A DNA stretch of 64,000 nt from the NCBI RefSeq assembly GCF_014863545.1, contig NZ_CP062260.1, positions 3,720,001 to 3,784,000 of the forward strand. Reading direction: 5' to 3'. Shown piece after piece: positions 35,224 through 44,845 of the stretch (its first letter is position 1; every line of letters begins with the position of its first letter). Source of the stretch: Paenibacillus sp. JNUCC32. GTDB lineage: Bacteria; Bacillota; Bacilli; Paenibacillales; Paenibacillaceae. The notes beneath the pieces were generated by a model. That model saw only the letters and a program-made list of their open reading frames with translations. It made no database searches and was not told the DNA's origin. The translations under genes and the position numbers were made by a program.

Positions 35224-38200
35224 ATGTCACGAAGATCAGGCAAATGGTTCAGGTTTTTGACGGTGCCTTTGACCCTCGCATTCTTGCTTGGATCCATGCC
35301 GGGGATCGGCTCTTCCAAAGCCTATGCCTATACCGCATCGGACGGGGATACGGCGATGAAAGCTTATAACGAAACATTCTGGGATCCGAACGCCAAGATG
35401 TTCTGGAAGGACACCAAACGCGACAAGCATCAGGACTTCTGGGTGGAGGCCGAACTGTGGGAATTGGTCATGGATGCGTATCAGCACACCTCAGATCCTG
35501 CTTTGAAGGCTGAGCTCAGAACACAGATCGACGATGTTTATGACGGCACCGTAGCCAAGTACGGCGAAGATTGGACGAATAATCCGTTCAATGACGATAT
35601 CATGTGGTGGGCGATGGGCAGCGCCAGAGCCTATCAAATCACCGGGAACCCAAGATACTTGGAGGCGGCGAGGCATCATTTCGATTTCGTGTACGACACG
35701 CAGTGGGACGAAGAATTCGCGAGCGGCGGCATTTGGTGGCTGAACAGCGACCATAACACCAAGAACGCGTGCATCAATTTCCCGGCCGCACAAGCGGCAT
35801 TGTATCTTTACGATATTACGAAGGATGAGCATTATCTAAACGCGGCAACCCAAATATTCAGATGGGGCAAAACGATGCTGACGGACGGAAACGGAAAAGT
35901 ATTCGACCGGATCGAGCTCGAACGCGGCGCGGTTCCGGACGCCACTCACTACAACCAGGGTACATACATCGGAGCGGCCGTCGGATTGTATAAAGCGACC
36001 GGGAATGCGGTTTACCTCGACGACGCGGTCAAAGCCGCGAAGTTTACCAAGAGCCGTCTGGTGGATGCAAACGGCGTGTTGAACTATGAAGGTCCCAACG
36101 GGGATCTGAAGGGCGGCAAAACGATCCTGATGCGCAATTTGGCCCACCTGCAAAAAACACTGGATGAGACCGGGCAGCACCCGGAGTTCAGCGCCGAATT
36201 CGACGAATGGCTTGCCTTCAATACCGAAATGGCCTGGAGCCACCGCAATCCGAATCAGATCGTGGATGGAAACTGGGCAGGACAGCTGCTGTCCGGAACC
36301 TATGAGTCCTGGTCCTCGGCTGCTGCCGTTCAAGCTCTGAACGTCATCAAGCCGATGGAAGCCGACCTTCATTATGGCGTTAAGAATCCCTTCGATAAAA
36401 TCGAAGCGGAACGCTATAATATCGGTTCCGGATTCGTGCTCGAGGGTGCGTTTGAAGGTTCGCTCCAACTGGGCGGAATTCAGCACGGCTCTTATGCCGC
36501 ATATAAAAATGTGGATTTCGGAGCAGAAGGGGCGATCGGCTTCATCGCCAGGGCGTCCAGCGGAACGGGCGGAGGCCATATCGAAATCCGGCTCGACTCC
36601 AAAGACGGACCCAAGGTCGGGACCTTGAACGTAGAGGGAACGGGCGGCTGGAATAATTATATCGATGCCGTCACCCTACTTAAGGACGACCAGGGATCGC
36701 CAAGCTCCATTACCGGCGTCCATGATGTGTATCTTGTCTTCACCAAAACGAATGACGATTATTTGTTCAATTTGAACTGGATTAAATTCACGACGACCGA
36801 TCCCACCGAAACCGATGCCTATGCCAAGCTTAAAGCGGGAAATTACGACAGCAGCGAAGGTCTCAGCAAACATGCCGAGCTTGGGTACTTAGACGGCATC
36901 CATCACAATGCTTATGCGGCTTATGAAGGAATCGACTTTGGATCGGGCGCGGCAGGCGTGACCGTCCATGTGGCGAGCGGCAATCAGGGCGGCACGATCG
37001 AAGTCAGGTTGGACGGCCTGGATGGACCTACCGCAGGCGTAATCCCAATTCCGGCGCTTGGAAGCTGGGATCGTTGGGTCGATATTATGGCGAATATCGA
37101 TGACACCCTGGCCGTAGGGGTGCACGATGTTTACCTGGTTTTCAAGGGAGCGAACGGCAGCGATTATCCCCTTAATCTGGGGTGGTTCACCTTTACAACC
37201 ATGAAAGGAAAAGCCAGGGATGCTTACGGCAAGCTGGAAGCCGAAAACTATACGAACGGAGTAGGCTTCGGCAATGAAACCGGGGGCGGGGAAACCTACC
37301 TGGCCGGCATGTTCGGACCGAATAATCCTTATGCCATGTACAATTACATCGATTTCGGCAGCGAAAGCCCAACCCAGTTCCATGTCAATGCGGCCAGCGA
37401 CACTAGCGGCGGGACAATTGAAGTCCGATTGGATAGCCTTAACGGGCCGGTTATTGCTACCGGAACCGTCTCTGGAACCGGGGGCTGGCAAAATTTCAAG
37501 GTTTTCTCGGCGGACGTAACGACTCCCGTAACGGGAAAACACATTGTATTCATGTCTTTTAAAGGCGGAGACTGGTTATACAACTTCGATAAATTCACCT
37601 TTGGCGATCCGGCCGTATTCACGGAGCCTGCCCCTCCTACCATACCCGAAGAAGACGACGTTGCTCCGGGCGAAGTAGAGAACGTGCAGGTGAAGCGCGG
37701 AGAGGGCAGTATGACGCTGTATTGGGACGGTCCTTACGATATCGATGCTCAAAAAGTGCAAATTACGCTGCGGAGCGATGGGCAGCAGGTCGGAGACGTC
37801 ATCGAGGTCAATCGCGGAATTCAAACAGCGGTGATACAAGGAATCGAAGCGGGCAAGGATTATTCGCTTTTCATCCGGTCCAAGGATCTATCCGGCAATG
37901 TTTCGCAGGGGATCACCCTCGAGGTAACCGACTCGCCTGCCTTCTCTCTGACTGTGAATGGCAAGAGCTTGCAAGACGGCGATTCCATGGAGGATTTTAC
38001 GCCCCTTCGTTTTAATATCCTGGACTCTTCCATTCGTTTTGCCGAAATCACCATCGACGGAAAGGCTTACACCCTCGATCCGATGACCATGGATCCTATC
38101 GACATTGATTTGGCCGGCAACTTGGGCGATAAAACCGCCACGATTACGACCGAGGACCGCTCAGGAAACAAGCTTCGGAAAAACCTCCGGTTCCGGGTCA

Positions 38201-38475
38201 TCACCAGCGTGAATTCCATGAAACAATTAGTCGAGCGATTCACGGATTCAGGCGATGTACGCGGTGCACTCATTCCCCAGCTGAGCAATGCCCTTAACCA
38301 GGTCCAGCATCATCTGGATAAGGGAAGACGCGATCAGGCCGTGAAACATATGCAGAATTTCACCAAGCACCTGAATAAAGAGGCTATGGGACGCAATATC
38401 AACGATCAAGCCAAAGCAGTATTGAATACGGATGCCAACTTTCTGATTCATGATTGGCAGGATGACTTGGAGTAA
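35224..38475 (+). CDS. Secreted GH76 endo-alpha-1,6-mannanase with CBM6-like, Fn3 and FIMAH domains
   Basis: 1083 aa. Signal peptide with Ala-rich cleavage near residue 36. GH76 domain about 38-385: the catalytic Asp pair is Asp124-Asp125 in FNDDIMWWAMGSARAY, with SGGIWWLNSDHNTKNAC and NQGTYIGAAVGLY also typical. Three CBM6-like beta-sandwiches follow (about 394-523, 535-656, 669-793), each with an AYKNVDFG/AYEGIDFG/MYNYIDFG-type strand and IEVRLD. An Fn3-like domain lies at about 812-897, an Ig-like segment at 906-990, and a C-terminal helical FIMAH domain at about 995-1077. It cuts the alpha-1,6 backbone of fungal mannan outside the cell and feeds the operon's importer. GGAGG precedes the ATG. 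Confidence 0.93.
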   Translation: MSRRSGKWFRFLTVPLTLAFLLGSMPGIGSSKAYAYTASDGDTAMKAYNETFWDPNAKMFWKDTKRDKHQDFWVEAELWELVMDAYQHTSDPALKAELRTQIDDVYDGTVAKYGEDWTNNPFNDDIMWWAMGSARAYQITGNPRYLEAARHHFDFVYDTQWDEEFASGGIWWLNSDHNTKNACINFPAAQAALYLYDITKDEHYLNAATQIFRWGKTMLTDGNGKVFDRIELERGAVPDATHYNQGTYIGAAVGLYKATGNAVYLDDAVKAAKFTKSRLVDANGVLNYEGPNGDLKGGKTILMRNLAHLQKTLDETGQHPEFSAEFDEWLAFNTEMAWSHRNPNQIVDGNWAGQLLSGTYESWSSAAAVQALNVIKPMEADLHYGVKNPFDKIEAERYNIGSGFVLEGAFEGSLQLGGIQHGSYAAYKNVDFGAEGAIGFIARASSGTGGGHIEIRLDSKDGPKVGTLNVEGTGGWNNYIDAVTLLKDDQGSPSSITGVHDVYLVFTKTNDDYLFNLNWIKFTTTDPTETDAYAKLKAGNYDSSEGLSKHAELGYLDGIHHNAYAAYEGIDFGSGAAGVTVHVASGNQGGTIEVRLDGLDGPTAGVIPIPALGSWDRWVDIMANIDDTLAVGVHDVYLVFKGANGSDYPLNLGWFTFTTMKGKARDAYGKLEAENYTNGVGFGNETGGGETYLAGMFGPNNPYAMYNYIDFGSESPTQFHVNAASDTSGGTIEVRLDSLNGPVIATGTVSGTGGWQNFKVFSADVTTPVTGKHIVFMSFKGGDWLYNFDKFTFGDPAVFTEPAPPTIPEEDDVAPGEVENVQVKRGEGSMTLYWDGPYDIDAQKVQITLRSDGQQVGDVIEVNRGIQTAVIQGIEAGKDYSLFIRSKDLSGNVSQGITLEVTDSPAFSLTVNGKSLQDGDSMEDFTPLRFNILDSSIRFAEITIDGKAYTLDPMTMDPIDIDLAGNLGDKTATITTEDRSGNKLRKNLRFRVITSVNSMKQLVERFTDSGDVRGALIPQLSNALNQVQHHLDKGRRDQAVKHMQNFTKHLNKEAMGRNINDQAKAVLNTDANFLIHDWQDDLE

Positions 38476-38511
38476 ACCGGAGGCGCTTTAGCCCCCCCTG
38501 GATGACATGTA

Positions 38512-38549
38512 AAAAAGATGACTCCCGGTCACTCGGGAGTCATCTTTTT
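38512..38549. terminator. Terminator after the GH76 gene
   Basis: AAAAAGATGACTCCCG and CGGGAGTCATCTTTTT form a long stem with a 5-nt loop; symmetric, so it can work in both directions. It closes the mannan operon. Confidence 0.92.
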
Positions 38550-38654
38550 CGAATTTAATCTCCTGTGCGTGCGCCACTCTTCCAAGTTCAGACCTTAATC
38601 AATGCGAGATCGGGCTCTATTTCAGTGCTGATCAGCGGCCAGCAGGGAAAATCT

Positions 38655-39686
38655 TCAATTCTCCGGGCTGCTTAACCGTTCGAACAACCAATCGTACGAA
38701 TGACGGCCGCTAATTTCGTGCGCTCCAGGAAACAGGTCGGCTTGAAGCCTATCCTCCGCGCCGGCACGCCGATAGGTTTCCCTGAGCTGTTCAACCGCCG
38801 AGTTAAAACCCGCAGCCGGAAATATCCGATCATCGGCTCCCGACTCCAGATACAAGGATCTCGGAGCGATCAGCCCTATCCATTCCGGCAGCTCGGCATG
38901 GTTCAGGATGCCCGGAATGTAATTGCATATACAGTGCTGCATCGCCATAATGCTGTCCTTGAAGGTGTTGGGATAACCGGCAAGCACCGCAGCCCGGATC
39001 CGTTCATCCAGCGCCGCGCACAGGAACGAGATCAGGCCGCCTCCCGAAAAACCCATGATGCCGATTCCGCCAGGCTGGACTTCGGGGCGCTCGGCCAGAT
39101 AGTCCACTGCCCTTAGCGTCTCGGCTACGCGGAGACCGGCGAGCGTCTTGCCATGCATCAGCAGCTGGGCGGCCAGCCGGTGGCAGGAGTTCGCGGCTTC
39201 CGGGTTCCGTGCAAGATCGGCGGCTAGGCGACGCTCTCCGAAACCGGCCACATCCGGAGCGATCACCACCATGCCCCGCCGCACCAACTGAACCGCGAAA
39301 TGCCGATGAATGCCTGGCGGATCCGAATCGTTGGATCCGTCCTGCCTCAGCCCTACGATCTCCCGGCTTCCATAGCCATGGCCATGAACGGCGACGGCTG
39401 CGGGCATCGGCTTCCGCTGATCTTCCGGGATTAGGATATACGCGGCAAAGGATACGCCCGGTACGGCTGATAATTCTATCCTTTCGCGAATATAACCGTC
39501 GCATGATACCTGTTCGAGCAGGACAGGCTTGTGATTTTCGTTGGTTTCGAACTCGCCGATCAATCGCCGAAGCGCTTGCTTCAAATACCGATTGCGCTCT
39601 TCGGCGCTCATGGCAGCCTGACTGTCTTTCGTTTTTTTCTCAGCCTCGTTATACATGGATTCCAGAAAAGCATCTGCACGCCACAT
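38655..39686 (-). CDS. Alpha/beta hydrolase (dienelactone hydrolase / acetylxylan esterase-like)
   Basis: 343 aa, no signal peptide. Oxyanion region AVAVHGHGYGSREIVG, nucleophile elbow GIGIMGFSGGGLISF, acid region ESGADDRIFP and C-terminal His in LFPGAHEISGRHS. It probably deacetylates or de-esterifies an imported sugar derivative (inference from carbohydrate neighbours). The ATG at 39686 follows AAGGGGGTGAG; the frame is open 25 codons further upstream without a site. Confidence 0.82.
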   Translation of the reverse strand: MWRADAFLESMYNEAEKKTKDSQAAMSAEERNRYLKQALRRLIGEFETNENHKPVLLEQVSCDGYIRERIELSAVPGVSFAAYILIPEDQRKPMPAAVAVHGHGYGSREIVGLRQDGSNDSDPPGIHRHFAVQLVRRGMVVIAPDVAGFGERRLAADLARNPEAANSCHRLAAQLLMHGKTLAGLRVAETLRAVDYLAERPEVQPGGIGIMGFSGGGLISFLCAALDERIRAAVLAGYPNTFKDSIMAMQHCICNYIPGILNHAELPEWIGLIAPRSLYLESGADDRIFPAAGFNSAVEQLRETYRRAGAEDRLQADLFPGAHEISGRHSYDWLFERLSSPEN

Positions 39687-39776
39687 CCGAAAACTCACCC
39701 CCTTCGATAAAGTCACTATTGTAGACCCGGTGCTCCCTTGGATCATCGCATATCCCTGCACCTAAACCTCAGGCCA

Positions 39777-40673
39777 TCAAGGCCCCATATTCACCAGGAC
39801 GGCTTCGGGCCCGGTCGGACTCCGGCTCCCCCCTTTGGGTTCCATGCTGACCACGATCCGCTTCGCGTTCTCCGCGCCGAACCCGTAATAATAACTCTTT
39901 CCCTGCGGACCCTGAACCAGCATAAAGCCGGCGCTCGACAGCCGCTCCTCATCCTGCAGCCATACCTGATAGTCTTTTTCCTGCAAGGAATGCAGGCCGT
40001 TCACAACGATCAGCATTTCTCCAGAGCCGCGTTTGAGCCATACCGATCCGCTGCCGTAAAACGGCTCTACGGGCTGTATGACGTACCGCTCGGTATCGTC
40101 GCTCTGCATATCGGCAATCCGCTGGCTCACGGTATGTTCGAAGGCCGCCTGGGTCTGGACGTCGTTCCCTTTCAAGGTGAATAAACCGGCTATCAACAGG
40201 ATGAGCAGCGCTCCGGATATCGCCTGCAAGGCAGCATGCTTCCTGATTCGGACCTTGCTTCGGAAGGACCGGATATAAGCCGCTCGCATGAGCCTGTGGC
40301 GCAGCCGATCGGGAGGCATGGGTCCATCATTCGGAGCTTGATCCTGCACGGCCCCCCGTATGGCCGGCTCCGTACCTGCCGGCTGAGTCGATCCGAGCTG
40401 TTCGCCGTCCATCTCACGGCTTCGAAACAGCTCCTGCCCGAAGACATCGGATTCATGGAATGGCATTGCGAGATTTTCTGCTCCCATAAGGCCGGCCCAT
40501 TCCGCCGCCGTGCCGGAGCACGCCCCGCATTCCTTGAGATGGAGCTCCAGATTCCTGCTCTCCGCGTACGGCAAACGCTTCATGACGTAATCGACAAGCT
40601 TCTCCTCGGGATAGGCCGTACAGCCGATGTCACCTTGGACAAGGTGTTCAAGGTTATGCTTTGAAAGTTTCAT
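39777..40673 (-). CDS. Anti-sigma factor with zinc-binding ASD and RskA-like C-terminal domain
   Basis: 298 aa. Cytoplasmic N-terminus with a ZAS-like zinc motif (LELHLKECGACSG), a long hydrophilic linker, one membrane helix near residues 150-168 (ALQAISGALLILLIAGLF), and an external domain resembling RskA/anti-sigma-K (LIVVNGLHSLQEKDYQVWL). It should hold the ECF sigma factor encoded just upstream (20-bp overlap) until an envelope signal arrives. The signal is unknown. Confidence 0.88.
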   Translation of the reverse strand: MKLSKHNLEHLVQGDIGCTAYPEEKLVDYVMKRLPYAESRNLELHLKECGACSGTAAEWAGLMGAENLAMPFHESDVFGQELFRSREMDGEQLGSTQPAGTEPAIRGAVQDQAPNDGPMPPDRLRHRLMRAAYIRSFRSKVRIRKHAALQAISGALLILLIAGLFTLKGNDVQTQAAFEHTVSQRIADMQSDDTERYVIQPVEPFYGSGSVWLKRGSGEMLIVVNGLHSLQEKDYQVWLQDEERLSSAGFMLVQGPQGKSYYYGFGAENAKRIVVSMEPKGGSRSPTGPEAVLVNMGP

Positions 40674-41259
40674 GCTGTGCGCTTCCCCCTTCCTTCCCGT
40701 TCATCGCATCCAGCCGCCGCCTGACATTGAGGATGCCGTACCGGATTAAGGATTTGACGGTGCCGACCGGCCGGTTTAACAATTCCGCCATTTCCCGGTG
40801 GGACCGCTGCTCGACGTAGCTTCCGTAAACCGCCATCCGCTGAAGGGGCGGAATGCCTTGCAGCGCCTCCTTTACCTGCTCCAGCTCCACCCGTCGCAAG
40901 GCGGCCAGCTCAACCGACTCCTGCTCTTCGCTCCATACCGTCTCCGGCAGCGCCTCCCCGTTCCATTCGGCCGCAGCGATGCGCTGCCGCTTGCGCAGGC
41001 GATCCATCGCCCTGCACCTTGTTCTCACCGCCAGCCAAGCCTCGACGCTTCCGCGGGCGGGATCGTACTGATCCGCCTTATGCAGCACCTCCATGAAGAT
41101 ATCCTGGCATACATCCTCCGCCTCGGCCGGGTCCTTCGTCATCTGTAAAGCCAACCGGTACACTAGTCGGGCATAGGCATCATAGAAGCGTCTGAATGCT
41201 GCGGCGGAGCCCTCGGCAATCTCCTCCAACCATAACGCGGAATGATCGTTCATCCCCAT
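40654..41259 (-). CDS. ECF RNA polymerase sigma factor
   Basis: 201 aa. Region 2 contains DAYARLVYRLALQMTKDPAEAEDVCQDIFMEV (core AEDVCQDIFMEVL); region 4 contains LQRMAVYGSYVEQRSHREMAELLNRPVGTVKSLI (core GTVKSLIRYGILNVRRRL). Partner of the overlapping anti-sigma gene. Such pairs usually control themselves and neighbours; the divergent NEW3-ABC operon is a candidate target, but I could not identify a clear ECF promoter in the 229-bp spacer. Confidence 0.94.
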   Translation of the reverse strand: MGMNDHSALWLEEIAEGSAAAFRRFYDAYARLVYRLALQMTKDPAEAEDVCQDIFMEVLHKADQYDPARGSVEAWLAVRTRCRAMDRLRKRQRIAAAEWNGEALPETVWSEEQESVELAALRRVELEQVKEALQGIPPLQRMAVYGSYVEQRSHREMAELLNRPVGTVKSLIRYGILNVRRRLDAMNGKEGGSAQHETFKA

Positions 41260-41488
41260 AACTCCCCCCTAACCTGTTCTCCTCTCCAATAATTAAGGAT
41301 GGCTCGCCTGCATACGGCCATTTTCGATTCAATATTTTAGCAAACCGTCCTTGGCTTTTGAATAAACCGGGACGCTTTTCAGGTTCCTTTAATGAATTTT
41401 TTAGGTAATTTTAATCTTTCCGATAAATCCAATCCCGGTCGTTCCAACGTACTCTTTGTGACAAAAAAAAATTAGGAGGGGTAGTGTC

Positions 41489-42652
41489 ATGAAATCATGT
41501 AAACAACGAGCCAAGCAGCTGAGCCTGATGCTTTTGTTCATCCTGGGTGCTTGCTTGTACGGCGGGGGGAACACCGCGTTAGCGGCCGGAGAAATCACGT
41601 TATACACGCCATATACGTCGATTTCCGTTCCGCCTGGAGAAGTCATCAATTACCCGCTAGAGGTCAAAAACAATACGAATAGCGTCATTACGGTTCCACT
41701 GCAAATCAACAGCCTCCCGAGCGGCTGGAGCACCAAGCTAAACGGTGGAGGCTGGCAGCTGAAGGAGGTATCGGTGAAGCCCGGCGAATCCGAATCGGTG
41801 ACCCTGGAGGTAACCGTGCCGCTTAAGGTAGATAAAGGCTCCTACCGGTTTCAATTAACCGCGGGCTCGATGGCCAGTCTGCAGTTAACCGTGGATATCA
41901 CGGAAAAAGGAACCTATCAAACCGAGCTCACAACCGATCAGGCCAATCTGGAGGGCCACGCCGATTCCACGTTCACCTACACGGTGAATCTGCAAAACCG
42001 AACGGCCAATAAGCAAAACTATGCCCTGAGCGCCGATGCCCAGGCGGGTTGGGACGTTACGTTCACGTCAGGCGGCAAGCAGGTATCCTCCGTCGAAATC
42101 GAAGCAGGCGCAAGCCAATCCATTACCGTCGATGTCAAGCCGCCTGCGGAGGTGACGGAAGGCTCCTTCTCCATTCCGATCCGCGCCTCCAATTCATCGA
42201 CGTCCTCCGAGCTTGCGCTGGAAGCCGTCATTACAGGGTCTTACGGGCTGGAGCTTACAACGCCAAGCGGCTTGCTCAGCACGAATGTCAATGCGGGCGG
42301 AAGCAAAACCATAGAGCTGCTGGTGAAGAATACGGGCACCGCACCACTCTCGGACATTAATCTCAGCGCCGATACGCCGGTGGACTGGGAGGTCAGCTTT
42401 AATCCGAAAACGATCGAGAATCTGCCTGCAGGCAAATCCACAACGGTAGAAGCCAAGCTGACTTCAAGCGACAAAGCCATCGCCGGCGATTATGTTACGA
42501 GCCTGAAAGCCGCTGCGGCCGAAGCAAGCTCCGACGCCCAATTCCGCGTAGCCGTCAAAGGTTCCATGCTATGGGGCTGGATCGGCGTGCTTGTCATATT
42601 AGCCATTCTGGGAGGCATCTATGTCCTCATTCGCAAATACGGAAGGAGATGA
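41489..42652 (+). CDS. Membrane-anchored NEW3-domain protein
   Basis: 387 aa. Signal peptide (cleavage about AALAAGE-like TALAAGEI, residue 33), three immunoglobulin-like repeats of roughly 100 residues (about 38-140, 145-250, 255-355) with the NEW3 pattern of VPPGEVINYPLEVKNNT and VEIEAGASQSITVDVKPP, then a membrane helix (WGWIGVLVILAILGGIYVL) and a basic tail. The repeats face outward. It is first in an operon with an ABC ATPase and permease, an association seen in other Bacillales; the function is unknown. AGGAGGGG precedes the ATG. Confidence 0.87.
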   Translation: MKSCKQRAKQLSLMLLFILGACLYGGGNTALAAGEITLYTPYTSISVPPGEVINYPLEVKNNTNSVITVPLQINSLPSGWSTKLNGGGWQLKEVSVKPGESESVTLEVTVPLKVDKGSYRFQLTAGSMASLQLTVDITEKGTYQTELTTDQANLEGHADSTFTYTVNLQNRTANKQNYALSADAQAGWDVTFTSGGKQVSSVEIEAGASQSITVDVKPPAEVTEGSFSIPIRASNSSTSSELALEAVITGSYGLELTTPSGLLSTNVNAGGSKTIELLVKNTGTAPLSDINLSADTPVDWEVSFNPKTIENLPAGKSTTVEAKLTSSDKAIAGDYVTSLKAAAAEASSDAQFRVAVKGSMLWGWIGVLVILAILGGIYVLIRKYGRR

Positions 42653-42657
42653 CCCTG

Positions 42658-43680
42658 ATGGATACGGTCATTGACATTCAGGAACTGACGAAGAGTTACC
42701 ACGACACGAGAGCGGTGGACCGTTTATCCCTTCAAATCAGGCGGGGCGAGATCTTCGGCCTGCTCGGTCCGAACGGTGCGGGCAAATCCACCACGATCCT
42801 GATGCTGCTGGGGCTGAGCGAACCGGATTCGGGATCGATAAGCGTGCTTGGCATCAATCCGACAAGAGAGCCGATTCCGGTGAAGCGGCGGGTTGGGTAC
42901 CTTCCGGATGACGTCGGCTTTTACGAAGACCGTACCGGCATGGAAAACCTGATGCTAACCGCGCGGTTGAATCGAATTCCGGATAACCAAGCCCGCGAAA
43001 GGGCATTGGAGCTGCTGGAGCAGGTAGGTCTCACGCATGCTGCCCACAAGAAGACGGGGGCTTATTCCCGCGGGATGCGGCAGCGGCTCGGACTTGCCGA
43101 CGTCTTAATGAAATCCCCCGAAATCATCATTCTTGACGAACCGACCCTGGGCATCGATCCGACAGGTATGGAAGAGCTGCTGCGGTTGATTCGGAAGCTC
43201 AGCCGCGAGCAAGGATTGACCGTGCTGTTATCGTCCCATCAGCTCCACCAGGTTCAGCAGATTTGCGACCGCGTCGGCTTGTTCGTTCGGGGACGGCTCC
43301 TCGCCGAAGGCGATGTCGGGAGTCTGTCCCGAACTCTGTTTGCGGATGATCCCATTATGATCACGGCGGAGCTGGATGAGCTTGTGCCCGAATTGCGGGA
43401 TGCCATCGGCAGCATCCCAGGGGTTCACCAGATCGAAGTTCCGCCTGCCGAGAGCGGTCCGGCTGAATCAAACGACACGCTGACCAGAGAGCTGCCAATT
43501 AAAGTTCTGATTCGGGCCGATAGGGATTGCAGCCCGGAGATTGCCCAAACGGTCGTAAATGCAGGCGTTCGGCTGTTCTCGCTGAATCGCCAGCAGCACG
43601 GCCTGGACGAAATCTACCACCGTTATTTTGCAGGAGGTGAGGAGCATGGCAGAACGAACGACGCCAAGCATACCGGCTAA
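42658..43680 (+). CDS. ABC transporter ATPase (CcmA/ABC-2 exporter type)
   Basis: 340 aa. Walker A GPNGAGKSTTILML, Q-loop VGYLPDDVGFYEDR, signature YSRGMRQRLGLADV, Walker B IIILDEPTLGIDPTG and H-loop LSSHQLHQV are in order, followed by a C-terminal regulatory extension of about 110 residues. The ATG at 42658 follows GGAAGGAG; it lies 6 bp after the NEW3 stop. It drives the permease whose start lies inside its 3' end. Confidence 0.95.
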   Translation: MDTVIDIQELTKSYHDTRAVDRLSLQIRRGEIFGLLGPNGAGKSTTILMLLGLSEPDSGSISVLGINPTREPIPVKRRVGYLPDDVGFYEDRTGMENLMLTARLNRIPDNQARERALELLEQVGLTHAAHKKTGAYSRGMRQRLGLADVLMKSPEIIILDEPTLGIDPTGMEELLRLIRKLSREQGLTVLLSSHQLHQVQQICDRVGLFVRGRLLAEGDVGSLSRTLFADDPIMITAELDELVPELRDAIGSIPGVHQIEVPPAESGPAESNDTLTRELPIKVLIRADRDCSPEIAQTVVNAGVRLFSLNRQQHGLDEIYHRYFAGGEEHGRTNDAKHTG

Positions 43681-44749
43681 GCTGACCGGCATGGGCCGCC
43701 GGCTGCAAGCCTTATTCGAAAGCAGGAAAAAGGGATCTGCCAAGCCCGCCCGGGCCCCCGGAGAAACGGCAGCCGAAAAATCCGCCCAACCCTCCATGCC
43801 CTCGGCATTCGGCGTGCTTGTCCGCAAAGAAATAGCGGACCATATCCGCAGCTGGCGCTTCATCCTGCTGCTAGGCATCATTGCCCTAACCTGCGTAGCC
43901 TCGCTGTATACCGCCATGAACAGCATCCGGGAAGCCCTCGGATCGGAGAACGGGGTCCATGATTTTGTCATTCTGAAGCTGTTCACCATCTCGGACGGCA
44001 CCCTTCCGACCTTCATCGGGTTTGTCGGTTTCCTGGGTCCTTTGCTCGGAATCGGCATGGGTTTTGATGCCATCAACAGTGAACGGAACAAAGGCACGCT
44101 CAGCCGAATCATGGCCCAGCCGATTCATCGCGACGATCTGCTCAATGCGAAATTCGCGGCTTCCCTGATCGTCATCAGCATCATGTTTATCACGCTCGGG
44201 CTGTTGACCATGGCACTGGGCACCCTGATTATCGGCATTCCGCCTACCTTTGAGGAATTTTTACGGATCATCAGTTTTCTGGTCGTGACGATCTGTTACG
44301 TCGGCTTCTGGCTGAATCTGTCCATTACGTTCTCCGTAAGGTTCCGACAGCCAGCCACCTCCGCCTTGTCGAGCATAGCCGTCTGGCTGTTCTTCAGCTT
44401 CTTCTTTGACATGATCCTGCAGCTGCTGTCGCGGGGACTGGCTCCCAGTACTGCCTCGGCGACGGTCCAAGATGTCATGACCTATCAGAATCTGATGCTG
44501 TGGCTAGGCCGGCTGTCGCCGTATACCCTGTTCAATGAAGCGACGACCACCCTGTTGATGCCATCCATCCGCAATCTCGGTCCGCTCACGCAGGAGCAGG
44601 TGTATGGAGCCATTGCCAGTCCGCTGCCGTTCGGCCAAAGCCTGCTGCTCGTCTGGCCGCAAATTATCGGGCTGGCCGCAGCCACGCTGATCTGCTTTGC
44701 CATCTCCTACGTCCTGTTCCTCCGCCAGGAGATTCGAGGCCGGTCCTGA
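43646..44749 (+). CDS. ABC-2 type exporter permease
   Basis: 367 aa. Long cytoplasmic head, then about six membrane helices with a large external loop between the first two, as in ABC-2 permeases of the NatB/YhfA type: FGVLVRKEIADHIRSWRF at the entry, SERNKGTLSRIMAQPIHRDDLLNAKF after the loop. The ATG at 43646 has GGAGGTGAGG directly upstream and lies 35 bp inside the ATPase gene, so the two are coupled. Substrate unknown. Confidence 0.92.
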   Translation: MAERTTPSIPAKLTGMGRRLQALFESRKKGSAKPARAPGETAAEKSAQPSMPSAFGVLVRKEIADHIRSWRFILLLGIIALTCVASLYTAMNSIREALGSENGVHDFVILKLFTISDGTLPTFIGFVGFLGPLLGIGMGFDAINSERNKGTLSRIMAQPIHRDDLLNAKFAASLIVISIMFITLGLLTMALGTLIIGIPPTFEEFLRIISFLVVTICYVGFWLNLSITFSVRFRQPATSALSSIAVWLFFSFFFDMILQLLSRGLAPSTASATVQDVMTYQNLMLWLGRLSPYTLFNEATTTLLMPSIRNLGPLTQEQVYGAIASPLPFGQSLLLVWPQIIGLAAATLICFAISYVLFLRQEIRGRS

Positions 44750-44764
44750 TCTTCAGGCTATACG

Positions 44765-44807
44765 AACAAGCTCATCTGAAGAATTCTTCAGATGAGCTTG
44801 TTTTTTT
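44765..44807. terminator. Terminator after the NEW3-ABC operon
   Basis: A perfect 18-bp stem-type palindrome (AACAAGCTCATCTGAAGAAT and its complement) is followed by T7 on the plus strand. Confidence 0.92.
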
Positions 44808-44845
44808 ATCGAGCGTTCAAGCGTTCTCAAGTTATATGATTTGTT

